64,000 bases of DNA from Morinoia aosen (GCA_030386875.1 CM059564.1:71257436-71321435); one strand, 5' to 3'. Positions 46,426 to 59,749 are shown, numbered from the stretch's first letter. Notes: generated from the letters alone by a model not told the origin. Numbers and translations: made by a program.

Positions 46426-48307
46426 AGGAGAGCTGGTAGTTGGGCGTTTTGTTTTTAGTAATTGAAAACCCATCCTATTCATATTAACTAACACTTTTTT
46501 AAATCAATCTGTAGGAAATGTTTCGAAGGAAGAATGACAAGCTCCTTTCTAAGTTTCTTGTATTGTTGATCGAAGAAAGGATACAAGAAAAAAATCCTTT
46601 TTACGAGCGGTAGTGTTACATTGGCAAAAAAACTCTATTCAAAAAATTTTTAACACAAGAATCTATTTGCTTGGATAGAAAGGAATTCTTGTGTGGGAAA
46701 ATTTTCCCCACTACGGCTTGGGTGTCTCCGAGGTGGCTTTTCTCTTTCAACCTTTCCGCGTAGGTGTCGGGGTGCCGTTCGCTGGTCGTTGCTCTGATGT
46801 TTCGGTAGGGTCGCAGGTGAGGTCGTAGGTACGGAATTTTCATTTAGGAGGTCTTGACTAGACTCGATTTTGATTCCTCTAAGAGCTGATGTTAGCTCAA
46901 CTCTCTAATAACGTCATGTCTATTTAAGCAGTGATTAACTTGTTCTTTGAGCTGCCATTTTTATCCGTCCGTTTATGCCTTTGCCAAGGCGTGTTGCATC
47001 GTCGGCCAGCGCTTCGGTGATGGGGTTCGCGGCTAGTTCCGTGGCACCCAGTTCAGGCTAAGACCCTCTACCCTCTTCCTGACTGCTTTTTCTCTGTCTA
47101 TTATTTTGTGTGCTTGTGCTATTATTTCTTTACTTTTATTTTGTAGACTATCGTGTCAATTTTCCTATGGTGCTTCAAGCAAGTATAATTAATTAAAATT
47201 AACATTGAAACTTCAATGAATTAACTCTTAACTCGTCCTTGCGACGATAACTACTATTACAATTAATATTGCTATTGAAGTCGTTCGTCTTTTTGATGGG
47301 CTAAATTAGCCTGGATCAGAGCGATCTTCTAACTTTAACTTCTTTCTCAAGTATCTAAAATCTCTTTACTATTCTTACTGTCTTTCCGCTTGAAGCACTT
47401 AATCTCTTACTGATTTCTTCTAAATTTCCTTGATTAAACCTTCTGTCTGAACGTTTCGTCACTGAGTGCATTAAAAACTCAGGTTGGTTGCTTTACTTGT
47501 ATTGTGTTGTCATTTTCATTGTCATTGGTGATGTTGCTTCTTAAGTGAAATATTGTCCTTATTAATTTCGTGGTTTGTTCGGGGTTTAAGGTTGTACGTT
47601 CTTTTTTATAGTATACTCCGGAGGAGGCTTCTGCTGGTGCTGACTTTGCCGCAGCCGGGTTTCAGCTGTTCCAGCTAACTTCTACAGGCTAGCCTCTCCG
47701 TTGCTTTGAGGTATATATCTAGTCGGACTTTGATGGTTAGGTTGCATTTGCGTAATACTTGAAATTAACTGATTAGTTGCGTTGTTTCGCCTTGACTTTC
47801 GCTAATATTTCTGTTTCCTAGCAGTTGAGGGTGGAGCGTGTGCCGGAGGTGTCGACGCGGGGTCCTATCTACGATTCCAGCTCTTTTCTTGAGTCGCGGC
47901 GTTACTCGCCCTCTGCCTGCCACTGCTTGAGGTGTCACCTCTGTTCGGAACTAAGGGTCTACGTGTTCTTCGAATTCAGCCCTTCGCGTGGAGCCGACGT
48001 TCCTCGCCTCCTATTGCTGCCTGCGCCCGAGCTCGCCACGACAGCGCCCTGGACTGTGGTCCTTGACGGCACCTGCTAATTTTTTTAACGCCCCCGGCAT
48101 AAGCGGACTTTTAACTCGCCCTAACTTTTAATCAACTTAATAAAGCGTTTTTAAAATAAAGGCAATTATCTGGTTAGCGAATGCTAGCCGTAAAACTTAA
48201 ATTGTACTAAAAATTAAATATTAAGAGTTGCGTTTGCGTTCACTGTGTTCGTTACGTTCATGTCGTTAAATCACTCGATATAAGGGTGGATCTAATAAAA
48301 ACTTTGA
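46426..48307. other. Unassigned stretch with GC-richer patches
   Basis: A 75-codon minus-strand frame (46616-46843) and an 84-codon plus-strand frame (47825-48079) lie in less AT-rich patches. Neither has a domain I recognise. The stretch separates a Penelope-like tail from an inverted Penelope-like reverse transcriptase and may be further mobile-element sequence. Confidence 0.35.
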
Positions 48308-49575
48308 CTAATTAAACCTTACTTCAATTTTTCTATTCCTTCGCTGAAAACGATTGTATGGGAATTGTTTCCCATACTTGCTAAAAATTTTCAAGAATTC
48401 AAATTCCTTATGGATAGCTTCAAATGATGAGCATACACGATAAGCTTTTGAAGTCAATGTTTTGATGTTTTTCAGTTTGAAAGAGACTGTACAATCATTG
48501 AAAAAACTAATTCTCAACTCGGTAAATGTTTGCTTACGGGAAATAGAACTTTGAAACCTACCATCTTCACGTGTTATGGTTGCGTCCAAAAATGGAAGCC
48601 AATTATTCTTTCTGTCTCCATTGCAAATTTGCTGGTGTCGTGAGTGAGTTCTATAGTGTCGTGATTTCAAATACTCTAGAAATAATTGCAATACGAGCTC
48701 TTCCTGAAGGTCAAAAAAGTTTCATCCACATAGTTTTTATAAAACACATATAAAAATCTATAGGACAATAATCTAATCACCGTTGTGTCGTAAAAACACA
48801 TGAAAATATTTGCAAACGTATGTCCCAATGGAAGACCCATTTCAAAACCTTCAATTTACTACTAATATTCATTGTCAAACATAAACAAATTAAATCAAGA
48901 CGGAAGTTGAAGTAGGGATAGAACAAGGATTTTGTTAGGCAATGACTGAATCAACACTAACAAATAAGTATTCTAAGCCGATGTTAACAGTTTCATGTAG
49001 CGGTATGTTAGTAAAAAGACTATATACATCAAAAGAAACAATGAATAGTTTATCGGCTATTTCTAAAGATGTTATTTTCTCGACAAAGTATTTTGAATCT
49101 TTCACAGTATATGAAGAACATCACACTTCTCTTGTGCAGAGAAGTGCGATACTCCCGTTCGATTAGGCAATTTAAAAGGAATATTTTCTCCAAATAATCA
49201 ACTAAGCCTCCGCATTTTAGAATGTCTTTGCATTTTAAAACAAAAATAGGTTGTAAATGACTTACTTTCAGCTTTCCCTTTACAACTTATGTAATATTGA
49301 TACTGAAAATGTTAACTTTTTTACTAGTGAGTTTTTTGTGCGTTTTGGCTTTTCTTGTCACATGATTGATTTGTTTTGATTTGCATTTAATATTTGACTA
49401 GTTTTTCTCTTTTTGTTTTCAGGTTGATAATGACTAAGAAGGTCAAAATGTTTCAAATATTTTAATGCATTGAACTTTTATATAAGATGTTGATCTCATT
49501 ATTTGTCTATTAATATTATGTACTGGAATAATTCGATTCTAGAATAACACTTTGTTTCCTTTTTTTATATGTTTG
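48308..49575 (+). mobile_element. Penelope-like element with inverted 5' part, copy 2
   Basis: Two pieces meet near 49121-49143. Left of this, on the minus strand, is reverse transcriptase: VSFDVYSLFTNIPLHETVNI (about 49045-48985), MGLPLGHTFANIFM (48842), YVDETF (48740) and WLPFLDATITREDGRF (48600), then to the stop at 48308. Right of it, on the plus strand, is the GIY-YIG end: CAEKCDTPVRLGNL, NNQLSLRILECLCIL and VNDLLSAFPLQLM, followed by a tail shared with copy 1. In the intact element both parts have the same orientation, so the 5' piece is inverted, as in 5' inversions of target-primed retrotransposition. The copy is broken in several places. Confidence 0.75.
49121..49143. repeat. Hairpin at the inversion junction
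   Basis: CACTTCTC, loop TTGTGCA, GAGAAGTG: a perfect 8-bp stem exactly where the inverted reverse transcriptase piece meets the GIY-YIG piece. It may be a scar of the joining event, in which both strands began in similar sequence, or coincidence. Confidence 0.6.
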
Positions 49576-50064
49576 TGCAAAATATTGAGGAGCTGATTAG
49601 CAATGGCTTTGATAAAAATTGTAGCTGTCGAATGAGAAATGTGATGCCCTCGGCTGTATTGAATTCAGGATTCAGTAGTTCATGTTTTTTTTCAAATCGT
49701 ACTCTTTAGATGAAGCGTTCATCTTCAAATGATGTGATACAAGATGCCAAACACAAAAATTCTAGTTAAATTCGAACTGAGGAATAATTTTAGCACAATC
49801 TTCACCACAAAAATAAACTTAACGCGATCTGCAAAGTATCTACATACTCTGAGAATGTCATCATTTTACGAAAAATATTTAATAATATCTGGTTACCTAG
49901 AACTAGTGGATATTTTCCAGCATGAATTTTTTTCAAATGTATGAACTCCTATTTAAAATCCCAGGATACATGACCAGCCGCTAACCACAATGATAACTGC
50001 TGACTAATGGAAGAGAGTAAAAAAATATTTAGTTTGCACCCCAATTTCTCTAGTTACATTAATG
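49576..50064. other. Nothing assigned
   Basis: AT-rich DNA between the Penelope-like copy and the next inverted repeat. Confidence 0.45.
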
Positions 50065-51195
50065 CGACGAGTATTTTCGAATGGTGTGTAATTGGTATGA
50101 CACAATGGGGACAAGTGTGTGAGTGTAAAAGCTCTCATTTTTTGTAATCTACCTTTGAAACTTCGCATGAACAAGTGACCATTTGCAGTACACACATTTG
50201 CCTATGTACTTTGCTGATCACTTCAACAGAACTTCCTTACGACGGTTTTCTATGACTGAAGTTATTTTCTAATATATTCTGCCCATCTGTGGATTCTGAT
50301 AGCTTATAAAATGTTTTCTATGATAAATGGATGATCCCCTTATAAAAATCCTCCTGGGCGTCCAGCCCAATGTCTGTTTCCAATAAAAATGCTACTGATA
50401 ACTCTCACACAATTTTTCGAAATGGTCACGCCTGGTTTTAATCCTATGAGAAAATTAAACTCAACAGAAATGCACTACGGCATTTGTTGATCCTCGACTA
50501 AAACCTATAAAAAAGTAATTTTTACCTTGAAATAACTTTAAAATGACTGCGCGGAATAAAACATAAAAACGCCATTTAATGTTAAAAAAATAGAAAAACC
50601 TGAGGATACTATTTCATTCACAGCTAATATCCGCGGCAGAGTATTTCCCCTTCATGCAACTTTGAATACTTTTTTATGAAAAGCAAATCTTTCTCAGCAT
50701 TTTTATTCATTGAGTATTAGTTTTCAAAGTTTGCCTTAGATTCCTACAGTAAATTATTTTTTCTATCAAATAGGGTAATTAAGATCATTCTGACTTATCA
50801 AGATAAATTGACGCAGTCAGTTAAGCCGACTAAAACTGTTTTCAGAGTAGTTCCTAACTATGAAAAAAACCTAATGCTCTACATTTAGCCCCTTCTCTGC
50901 ACTTTAGCCCAATTGATGCCTGTTTCATTGATTCAGTGTTAAAATAGCGTTCGCAGCTCAATGTTTTCTTTACGCCATAGTTGAAACTGTTCCGTGATAC
51001 AAAGTTCTACCGTCGCAAGCAAGTTCTGTTGAAGTGATCAGTAAAGTACATAGGCAAATGTGTGTACCGAAAATGGTCGCCAGTTCATTCGAAGTTTCAT
51101 GGGTAGATTGCCAAAAATGAGAGCTTCTGCATCTACACACTCGTCCGCATTGTGTCATCCCAACGGCACACCATTCGAAAAGTTCATCCGACGAG
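50065..51195. repeat. Inverted repeat pair with arms of about 180 bp
   Basis: The segment 51008-51195 on the plus strand (AAGTTCTGTTGAAGTGATCA, then GTACATAGGCAAATGTGTGT, ATGAGAGCTT, CACACCATTCGAAAA) equals, with scattered substitutions, the reverse complement of 50065-50240. Identity by eye is about 80-85%. Similarity stops abruptly on both sides. In one frame both arms read GRLxKMRAxxxTHxSxLCH, which may be a trace of coding, but the other frames are equally preserved, so this is undecided. The 760 bp between the arms are AT-rich. Confidence 0.65.
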
Positions 51196-54100
51196 CAAGT
51201 ATTATTTTTTCTATGATTAATGTCGACATTATCCTTTAAAACTAGTGATGTTTTGATTACTTTAAAAAGAAGCGTTGAGAGGCTACATAGAAGTGAAGTT
51301 ATGCCTTTCACTGCTAAAATCTCAAATTTAGAAGCAGATAGTTTAGATAACGAAGTTTCTTCAAGAGAACGCCAGGATAAGGCAAACAAGTGTAGTCAAA
51401 TGGATTTTAGACGAATAAAAGCTTACTGTAAGTTCTATAACATTGAATACAAAGCTGTTTCAATTCTTCTGGTGGTGACCACATCTCCAGCCCCATGTGC
51501 ATCTGCGATTTCCCTTTTGAGCAAAAAATATTTTAAAATAAGCTGACGATTCAACTGGACAAAAAATTTAAATATATAAGAGAATTCAAAGTGGCTAAAT
51601 TAAGGCAATTTGAAAGGTATTTCAAGATGCTGGTACCTTAGAATCTTTCTTTTCTTAGTGACAAATTTCTTTACTGGAAAGGTTCACGTGCACTCAAGTC
51701 TCGTAGGAATAACTATTTATTTTCAGTTTTCAGAACAACTGCTGCTCAAAAACAAAAGAGAAATGAAAATCATACAGGAAAAAGTGCAAACGCGCGGGTA
51801 AAATACGTTGAGAATCCGAAAGAACGAAAGTCCGCTTACTCTTGAAAACATGAGTTTGTTTTTCGGATGTGGCGTGGCTCCACGAGGCTAACTCCTCTCA
51901 GGGCTAATCTGATCTGCGCCCCCAACTTGCCGGACAAACATGCTCCGTGATGTCGCTCTCTGTTCCGTCTTCCGCTCCTCCGATTCCGCTCAGTTAATAC
52001 TTTCTGGTTCCACATCGTTGCTTTTTTACCATCTGTACTCAAAGTTTCATTGTATATATTCTCGCAGTTTCTTGATTGGGAGTTGCCTCTTACCCTCGCA
52101 ATTTAATTGCTCCGGAACGCATCTTCTTACTCGTCTAGGTTTATTATGATCCTGAGCTACACAGATAATACTATTTCCTTTGACTTTGATCCGTCATCTT
52201 TCATCCTTCACCTAACCTATGTACATCGGGTCAGCAAGAAGAGCTCTGACTGGTCTGAGCCTCTGAAGTAAAGGAAGGGGCATTTGTTTTTCTCGACATT
52301 TGGTCTATGCTCTTCCCCCAGGGTGAATTTATCCGACAAGCTGTATTTTTATTCAGTTATCAGTTTTTCAGTCTTCTGACTTTCTCCACAAACTAGCTGC
52401 CCTGCATGTCCCCTGCTGACTACTACCCTGCACCTCTCCATCCTTAACACAATTTTTTGAGGTTACTCCTGCTTTCTATGTTGGAATTCAGGTAAAAATA
52501 CAACAAGGGAATAGTTCTTTGAGTACTGATGAAAACTTTCGGGAAAATATGTAACGCAATTTCTCCCAAGAAATTTACCTTTTATTTTTTCGTTTTTAGA
52601 TGCTATGGAATGTAATTTTCTATTTCCAATGAGGTTAATTTATTGCAGTCGGTATCGATTATGGTTTTATATTTAGCATTTAATTTTCCCTGAGAAAATT
52701 TGTTCGTTAGCTATTAAGCAGGTTATGGTTATCCACACCCTCGTAAACGTCAATAGTTGTGCTCCTAAGTCTGAGTAGCAATATTTCACGTACGTGAGCC
52801 TTCTCTTTCAGCGTATCAGAAAACCGATTTTAGCAGCATGATAATTTGCAAACGTTCTTATTCATACACGTCATTCTGTTTCTATACTAAGTGATTAGTT
52901 AATCAACGTATAAAGGCTTTTTAGAACACTCTTTAATTTTTTGACATGAACTTGTAATTCTGTTTGAAGTTTGAAGTACATATGAGGAAGCTTCAGTCTA
53001 TTGACCATCGCTCCAACTGTGTTACTGTTTCATCTTAGCGATACAGTATCGCAATTATTTTTTAGTCTTACGCTGTTCTTTTATTCATGATCATCATATG
53101 GTCAACAAAAAGTTATGAAGTTATGCAATATATCCTGTTGAAGTGAAGAAACCCTTGCCATTGGTCAAATAAGGCTAGAAAATTATTCAGAAATTACAAA
53201 AAAATACGTTTCTACTTATCATATTGGTATTTAAAAAATCTACGACATACCAACAAGGCCGGAGCGCGTTGAGGGTAAATAATTACAATTGTATTAGTAC
53301 ACACAAAAATAATCGGTCTGGACACTAAAACTCGATACATAAAATTCACGAAAAATCGACGTATAACTGCCTCCTATGACTGGAAATTTGAGAAATGAGC
53401 TCTATCTTAGTATGAAGCATATTCATATTTTAAAATTCTAAAGAGTAACAAAATTTACACTTTTCACTCAATATTTCAAGCCCAATTGAAAGTTTTTCAC
53501 TTTCCAAGACTTCTTCAAGATTTTTATTTGAATTTTTTTTCAGGCTGCAATCACTGTTATTTCTGTCACTTTTCCTTTTTAACTTGACATTTTTGAATTC
53601 GTCTAATTAAGCGTTACTATTACGAGAAATTTCTAGCACGTTTCAACCGTAATTCTTTTCTAGATAGGAAGGCTTCAAAAGCAAACTTCATGGAACACTT
53701 TACCCTAAAAAAATTAGTCATAGATGCAAATCTCTAAAGCTAGAAGCTAAACGAAGAACATTGGGATATTTATAACACCGGTTGTTGACAACTGAGACTT
53801 TGCAGCCATGCAGGTATGCAGCATTATCCTTCAAATTTGCTTTGACATTCAAATCGTAATGAGAAGATTATTTGCTTCACTCGGTATGACAGCAGTAATG
53901 GCAAAAAGTAATTTTTTATGAAAATTTTATGACGCAACAAAATTCCTCCCACTGAACATAACTGTGGGTACCATAAGAAGTGCTCTTATTACTCATGCCT
54001 TTATTGGGCGTTCGGAGAAAGTACCCAATTTCAGTGAACGATGTACGTACTAATGGTAATGTAGGGTAGTTATTTGACAACTCGTATAGTTCACTGTATT

Positions 54101-57100
54101 ATCAAATTTGTTTGCCTATATAAAAATTCCATATGCTCTCAATCTGTTCTATTTTCATGGACTTAGCTTACATTCGCATGACAGTTTGTGTGAGAAAAGG
54201 AATTGTTATTCGCTGTCGGTCAATCAATAATTTTCAAATAATATGTAAATACTAACAATTATATCAAACAAATGTACATATGCTAGCTTGGAGGACGGGA
54301 CTCGATTATTTCTTATGAAGTCAAACTGATATGATTTGTCAGCCTCATTATTTCAAGATACGACATCAATATCTCAAAAGTGTAACAGTATTGGTGCCAT
54401 CTAATTTACGCTTCACCTAAGCAAGTGATAGCATCTCAAATTGGATTTCCCACGATTTCGTAATTGTCGAAGACATTTGCTGCACTCTGCGTCTAGCTCA
54501 TGTCTGATACCTCAAATTACTAGGAAAATTTATGGTGTTCAATGATAGCTCTTCAAAAAAAGACAAGTCACACTTCTGTCAGTTAGCTTTTCGAAAAATA
54601 CAAGTCAAACCATGGCAGTTGCTTAAGTCAGATAGCATGTAAGAGCTTCTACGTAAGAACTTTACGATAATCAGGATAAGGAAGCAGCATCACAAGTCAC
54701 GTTTGTCAAAATAAAAATTTTGGCTAAGAAAAGCCGAGATGTTGTAATTATTGACACTGTAACCCTCAGTTGGTGACGCTGATACAAATGGCATCATTTG
54801 ACCCGATTTAATCCACAGCCTTAAAAAATTATTTTCTATGCATCGTCAAGTGGTTATGTTGAATGTTAGCATCTCCAGTTTTGACATCAGATTCTGCAAG
54901 TCATTTCGCCTCAATTCAATGTTTTTTTTTAGCTCTATTGCCCTTTATGCGAAAAATCACAGATACTTTGTGAGTCCAGGCTGCTGATCAAGATGATCGT
55001 TTTCCACATTGATGATGACTGAGAGAGTAACATTTAACCTTGAGAATGAAGTTTTCTGAGCGAGTAAAACAGAGGTCTTCAATAAGTTCCACAGGGAATC
55101 TAATTAGCATTTCTTGATCGTAAAAGTTTATCGTATACGTCTGCAATTGCATATATATTCGACTGTTAGCTTTATAACTTAAGTAGAGCAAGAAATAAAC
55201 AATTTGCGGTATAATAACCATACAAAAAGGATGGAACACTAAAAATAGCAAGTTAAGTAAGATATCATGCAGAACCATTTCTTAAATGGGCAGTGTCGTA
55301 TTTTATCGAACACGAGAACTTTCAGCTCTCATTCTGGTAATATCACCGTGATCCGTCGTTCATAAACAAAGTGAGCGTTTCCCATTTCACCCCACAAAAG
55401 TAACTGTGCTATGACGTTCTCTTATGATAACCTCAAGTCTGCCGTGTTATAGTGCCTCTGTGTTTGCATAACATGTGTTTCGTAACCGGTAGTTTTTGCC
55501 GAGTATATTTGCACTTACCGGACTGGGGACAGGTGGACGTAAATCCACTACTTGGGGATTTACTCTTCGTGGTGTTCTGCATTGAGGTGAGGAAGCTTGC
55601 CGGAAAACCTTAAGTTTCCGAACCCCTTCCCTTTATATTATGAAAAATTTTCTAGGACTAGAACTATTATATTTCATTCATTGAGCAATTTATTGATTGG
55701 TCGCATGTTTCCTGGTGGCTCGTGAAACAGGTTGCAATTAATTACTTTAATTCTCTTTATGGTGACGTAAGGATCAGGTGTCTGCAACTGAATTATATTT
55801 CTTTGCTTTCAGCGTTCAGACTTGAGGAATGAGTGGTGAGCGGCTGGTCTGGGGCGGTGAAGCCGTGGAGGTTCGTCCGTCTTGGATGTATTACTCTATT
55901 TTACCTTTCAAGTATTCAAGGTAAAAAGCCCAAGACTTCTTATTTTTCAATCCAACTCATATTTACCATAGTTAAATAACAATAATGAACTCCACTACCC
56001 TCATCAATGCGCATACGCCTAGCGTTAAACCATCGCTAAGCCACGATTTTGTTTGGTGCGCATGCGCCGTTCATAACAAGCGAGCGTCACCCAACGGAGC
56101 TCGGGGTTGAGGGCTCTGACGGCGGGACTGGGTCGCTGCGGAAGGAAAAGTATGAGGAAAAATCATCTGCCCGGCCTCTCCCTGCCTACTGAAGAAAGGT
56201 TTGATAGGACCAATTCTTCGAAGCCTAAACTCTATTAACTAAATTTAAGGGGAGGGGTTCGTTGATATTTTTGTATTTGTCCTTGTGAATCATTTCCTTA
56301 ATTTATTCGTTGTTGTCTATTATGGCATTTCTCAGTGACTACTTATGGTGTGCTGAGACTCGCACTTTTCTTGTAGAAAAACTAACGATTTTCTTCGGGA
56401 TTTTATGGCAAACTTCTTTTTTATACAAGACTCCCTTAAAAATTAAAGTAGAATTAAAGTAAAACGTCACTAAAAATGTATTAAAATATAAGAGGCGCAA
56501 CCATTCGGTGTACTTAAAAAAGTTTTCTTCTTCTCAAATGCACCGAAGAATAAGTTACCTCTGCAGTCTTTGCCATAGCATCAGGGTCGTTGTCTACCAG
56601 CCTTCCACCGCACTTGACCACCTGTTCATCTCTTCAATTTTGATAAGCCGACGTAAGATCTACATACTCCTGAGTGTGGCCGGTGTCGTGGCCACTGTCT
56701 TCAGCTCGTCATCTCTCCCACACCGAGAGGGCCCTGACGCTGCCATGACCGGCTAGACGTCTCTGCCGACCTTCTTCCTCCCTGCGCTTCGCCACTCGAG
56801 TTCGGATGCTTTACTGATGTAAATCACCATAATGGTTTGCGCCGCATTTTACGTCGCGACGTCATTTGCAGTTCCAAAGAACCTGCTTTACTTACCTTAA
56901 ATAAAATGGTAGATTGAATTTCTTGTAACGTTGTCACAACTTAATTTAATTCTTAATATTTATTTGTACAGCATTTCTTACAACAAATTTCTTACTCAAT
57001 TATTATTAAATTTAGTGTTCAAATAATCAATTAATGTCTATGTATTTAATTACTATACTTAATATAGGAATTTAGCATATTTACGGACACTTAAATTAGT

Positions 57101-57892
57101 CTTATACAGCTAATGCTAGCAATTACTTAATAATTACTTAAGCTGAGTGCAGTAGCCCTGCATTGTTTTCTGTAGGACTCTTTTTCACCCAATACCTAAT
57201 TCTCACGTCGCTATTCTTAAATTTTTTATGCGGTCTTTATGACCCGTCAAATTTTGCGGCGTGACCTTTATATTGAATAAACATCTTAATTCAAAAGTTT
57301 TTGAGCAGTCGTTATCGACTCTATTTTCTTATTAAGAAATATTTGTTCTCCCGTGACAGTGATCGCGGCACGGTGCTGGAGGAGCGCTATGGGCGTGCTG
57401 GTATCCCAGCTCTCCCGTCTTCCAGCCCATTCGCAGGATGGAAAATCGGTCATTTATTTACCAAATGAGATAAATTAACCCTAGGTTTTTGACTCTTTCC
57501 TATCCCTGCGTCAGTGCCACGTTTCGTTTTTGTCAACAATGACTGTGGCGCTTAGCGCCATCAGTAATCCCCAAAATGGGTCATTGGCAAGGCAGCTACT
57601 AGCGTAGTAGCGTGCCCCCCGACTCTTTTCGTTTCCCGTCAAGCTCAAGTTCCATCTCAAATTAAATTAGGGCTGACTTGCTTGCTGAAAGCAAATTATA
57701 CGTTGAAACAACCCTTTTTATTTAACATATTAATTGCGATCCCATTTTATTTGCTAGCTGCTCGGTCACCAGCATTATGAAAATTCTCTCCGTGTATCGC
57801 CAGTGGCTCAAATCACAGTCAAAGTGTAAAAATGTAGCTGGCTCTACCGCTACATTGTTCACAATGTAGAGCTGCTACTTTTAATCACAGTT
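51196..57892. other. Long stretch without assignable genes
   Basis: The 108-codon (+) and 139-codon (-) frames near 51000-51550 partly overlap the inverted repeat and resemble no known family. GC-richer patches occur at 51840-52140, 55840-56180, 56570-56770 and 57350-57660, with short frames only. The last includes the palindrome TGGCGCTTAGCGCCA near 57548. These patches may be old mobile-element sequence; I could not find terminal repeats. Confidence 0.4.
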
Positions 57893-58231
57893 CTAGAATT
57901 CCCTTACACTGGCAAAGCAAAATAAATTAGCATCCCTTTCAGATTGACCATAATAGCCTAGTAACACACCTAACCAGAGATTGTCTAGAGCATTCCTTCC
58001 CCCATAGTTTGTAAATATACAGGTGTCAGACGCCATTCTACAGGTTTTAACATTAGGGTCATATTTGAGAAACGTTTTTCTGAAAATTCTGCTTAGCAAT
58101 GTGTATGCATAATTAATTATGTTTTCAGTTTTTTGCGCATTTATCTCATCTTGACATGTCTTAATGTGTGTCATTCTGACACACAGTTTTTTCATTTTTA
58201 TCCATAACTTTTGAGGATATTTGCATGGCAT
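57893..58231 (-). CDS. Unrecognised open frame with a diverged relative at 60770-60930
   Basis: A 112-codon frame from ATG at 58231. It is rich in Lys, Cys and Asn, with KLWIKMKKLCVRMTHIKT near the start and CIFTNYGGRNALDNLWLG near the end. No signal peptide, membrane segment or known motif is visible. A similar reading, MCKYLKKLTIKMQKIRAYV, occurs on the minus strand at about 60905-60850, aligned with MPCKYPQKLWIKMKKLCVRM here. That makes it more likely a fragment of a repeated element than a single-copy gene. The start is simply the first ATG. Confidence 0.25.
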   Translation of the reverse strand: MPCKYPQKLWIKMKKLCVRMTHIKTCQDEINAQKTENIINYAYTLLSRIFRKTFLKYDPNVKTCRMASDTCIFTNYGGRNALDNLWLGVLLGYYGQSERDANLFCFASVREF

Positions 58232-58259
58232 TTATTGTGATGTATCTGATACGTGCTAG

Positions 58260-59749
58260 TGATTTCATGATAGGGTGTTTGCTAAGTTTTGTGGTAGCTA
58301 ATCCAATGTTCGAATTATCTCATGCAAGCTACAATGTATTGGCCTATGTGCTCGTGAGAATGTTTTTCCTACCTTTCAAATCTGTGTGTTTCATTTGAGA
58401 ATTACTTGCCTACATAAAATACTTTGAAGCATGCGAGCTAATTCTTGCAACCATCCCTGCTCGTCAATGGACATAATTTGAAATCTTGTTGCTCTATGTA
58501 ATTCATTCTATTTGTTTGCCCATTCATCAAGATTTGCACCTCACGTATGAGATCTAACTGAATTCTAAGATAAATCTGATAATTTGTTTATGTTGCAGTG
58601 AGTAGACTCAATTTAGGATTAAGAAACTGAGTGCCAGCAGTCAAGTAGCCTATTATTTTTCATGTCATATTCAATTAAGATTGATTTACAGATAATCTTT
58701 ATTGTCGTGCAGTTTTGTGGGTTCTCGGAAGAGGAAATAGAGTGTTATGAGTACGACTATTCTTGGATATCTACGTTTAGGAAGTCCGTTTTCCCTTTTT
58801 TTGCAGTTGAAGATATTATTACTTGTCCACTAACCGAACAAGCTAGGTAGAGCAATGGCTCTTCAGTCTGAGGGTAGGGCATGAAGGGAATTGCTATATG
58901 TACAGATTTGAGCATTGTTAGGTGGGACGCATACGAGCGACATGCTCGATCGTCGTACTGATGTATTTATGTTAATTTAGTGTAGGCTTGACAATAATAT
59001 CACCGCACTGGAGGTCATTAATGATAAATGTGATTGAAGGGAGGTGCGTAACGGAATAAAGTTTATCTAGATGTGTGTATCCTTTTCAGGGATCTGTGAC
59101 GTACGATCCATAACGATGTTCCTGTGAGCCTGGGTAGTAAGTGACCATTTTGTGTGTACACTCTTTTAATTTGAAAGCGAGCATTGAATTCCCCGTGTAC
59201 TTAGCTCTTACTTAAGTTAGTAATGTTAGGATTCATTTAGTGAGACGCATCGTGCGAGTCTTCTGCTATCGAATGAAGCAAAAAAGTAAAAACACATTAG
59301 TCGAACTGATAGGGTTCAAAGCTTTCTTTTTTAGCAAGTTTGTCCGCGGTAAAATTATAAGAACTTCGTAATGCAACAACAAGGAAAAGAGCACTCAGTT
59401 GTATTTTATTTATTTTATTCGTGTGAGTATGGTAGATGATGCACTCATTATTTCAAGTCGTTCAATGAGCGAAGAGCCGCAATGAGGCTACGCCAAGCAA
59501 AATTGTCTGAGTTAGAGAAATCGAGAGTACATTTTCAAGCAGTTGGCTAGCAACACCGTGATGAGGAGGCTGTGCACGGGAGATGCGTTCTGATGCTGGT
59601 GCAAGTTCGTTGTGCTGAAATCATAGACAGTATGACAGCTTAGGCGCAATGCTGTTCAGGAACAGCAGAAACAAGCATGACCTCATGAAGTTGGCTTAGA
59701 TCAGCGCTGAAGCAAATTCTTCAAGTGTACAACTGATCCTGCGAAATTA
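58260..59749. other. Nothing assigned
   Basis: AT-rich. At 59465-59570 a plus-strand stretch reads RRAAMRLRQAKLSELEKSR before a stop, an Arg/Ala/Glu-rich segment like those in transposon proteins, but too short to assign. Confidence 0.35.

Noticed and set aside
47825-48079. 84-codon plus-strand frame in a GC-richer patch as a host exon
   Set aside because: No domain, no convincing acceptor and donor, and it lies between Penelope-like remains.
50970-51389. 139-codon minus-strand frame across the right inverted arm
   Set aside because: The other arm does not keep this frame open, so it is not conserved as coding sequence.
55490-55640. Possible U1-like snRNA (contains GCACTTACCGGACTGGGGAC)
   Set aside because: Only the CACTTACC string resembles U1. 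The downstream stems and the Sm site do not follow.
59465-59700. Helitron-protein-like Arg/Ala/Glu-rich stretch
   Set aside because: Too short and interrupted. No Helitron end or Rep motif lies nearby.
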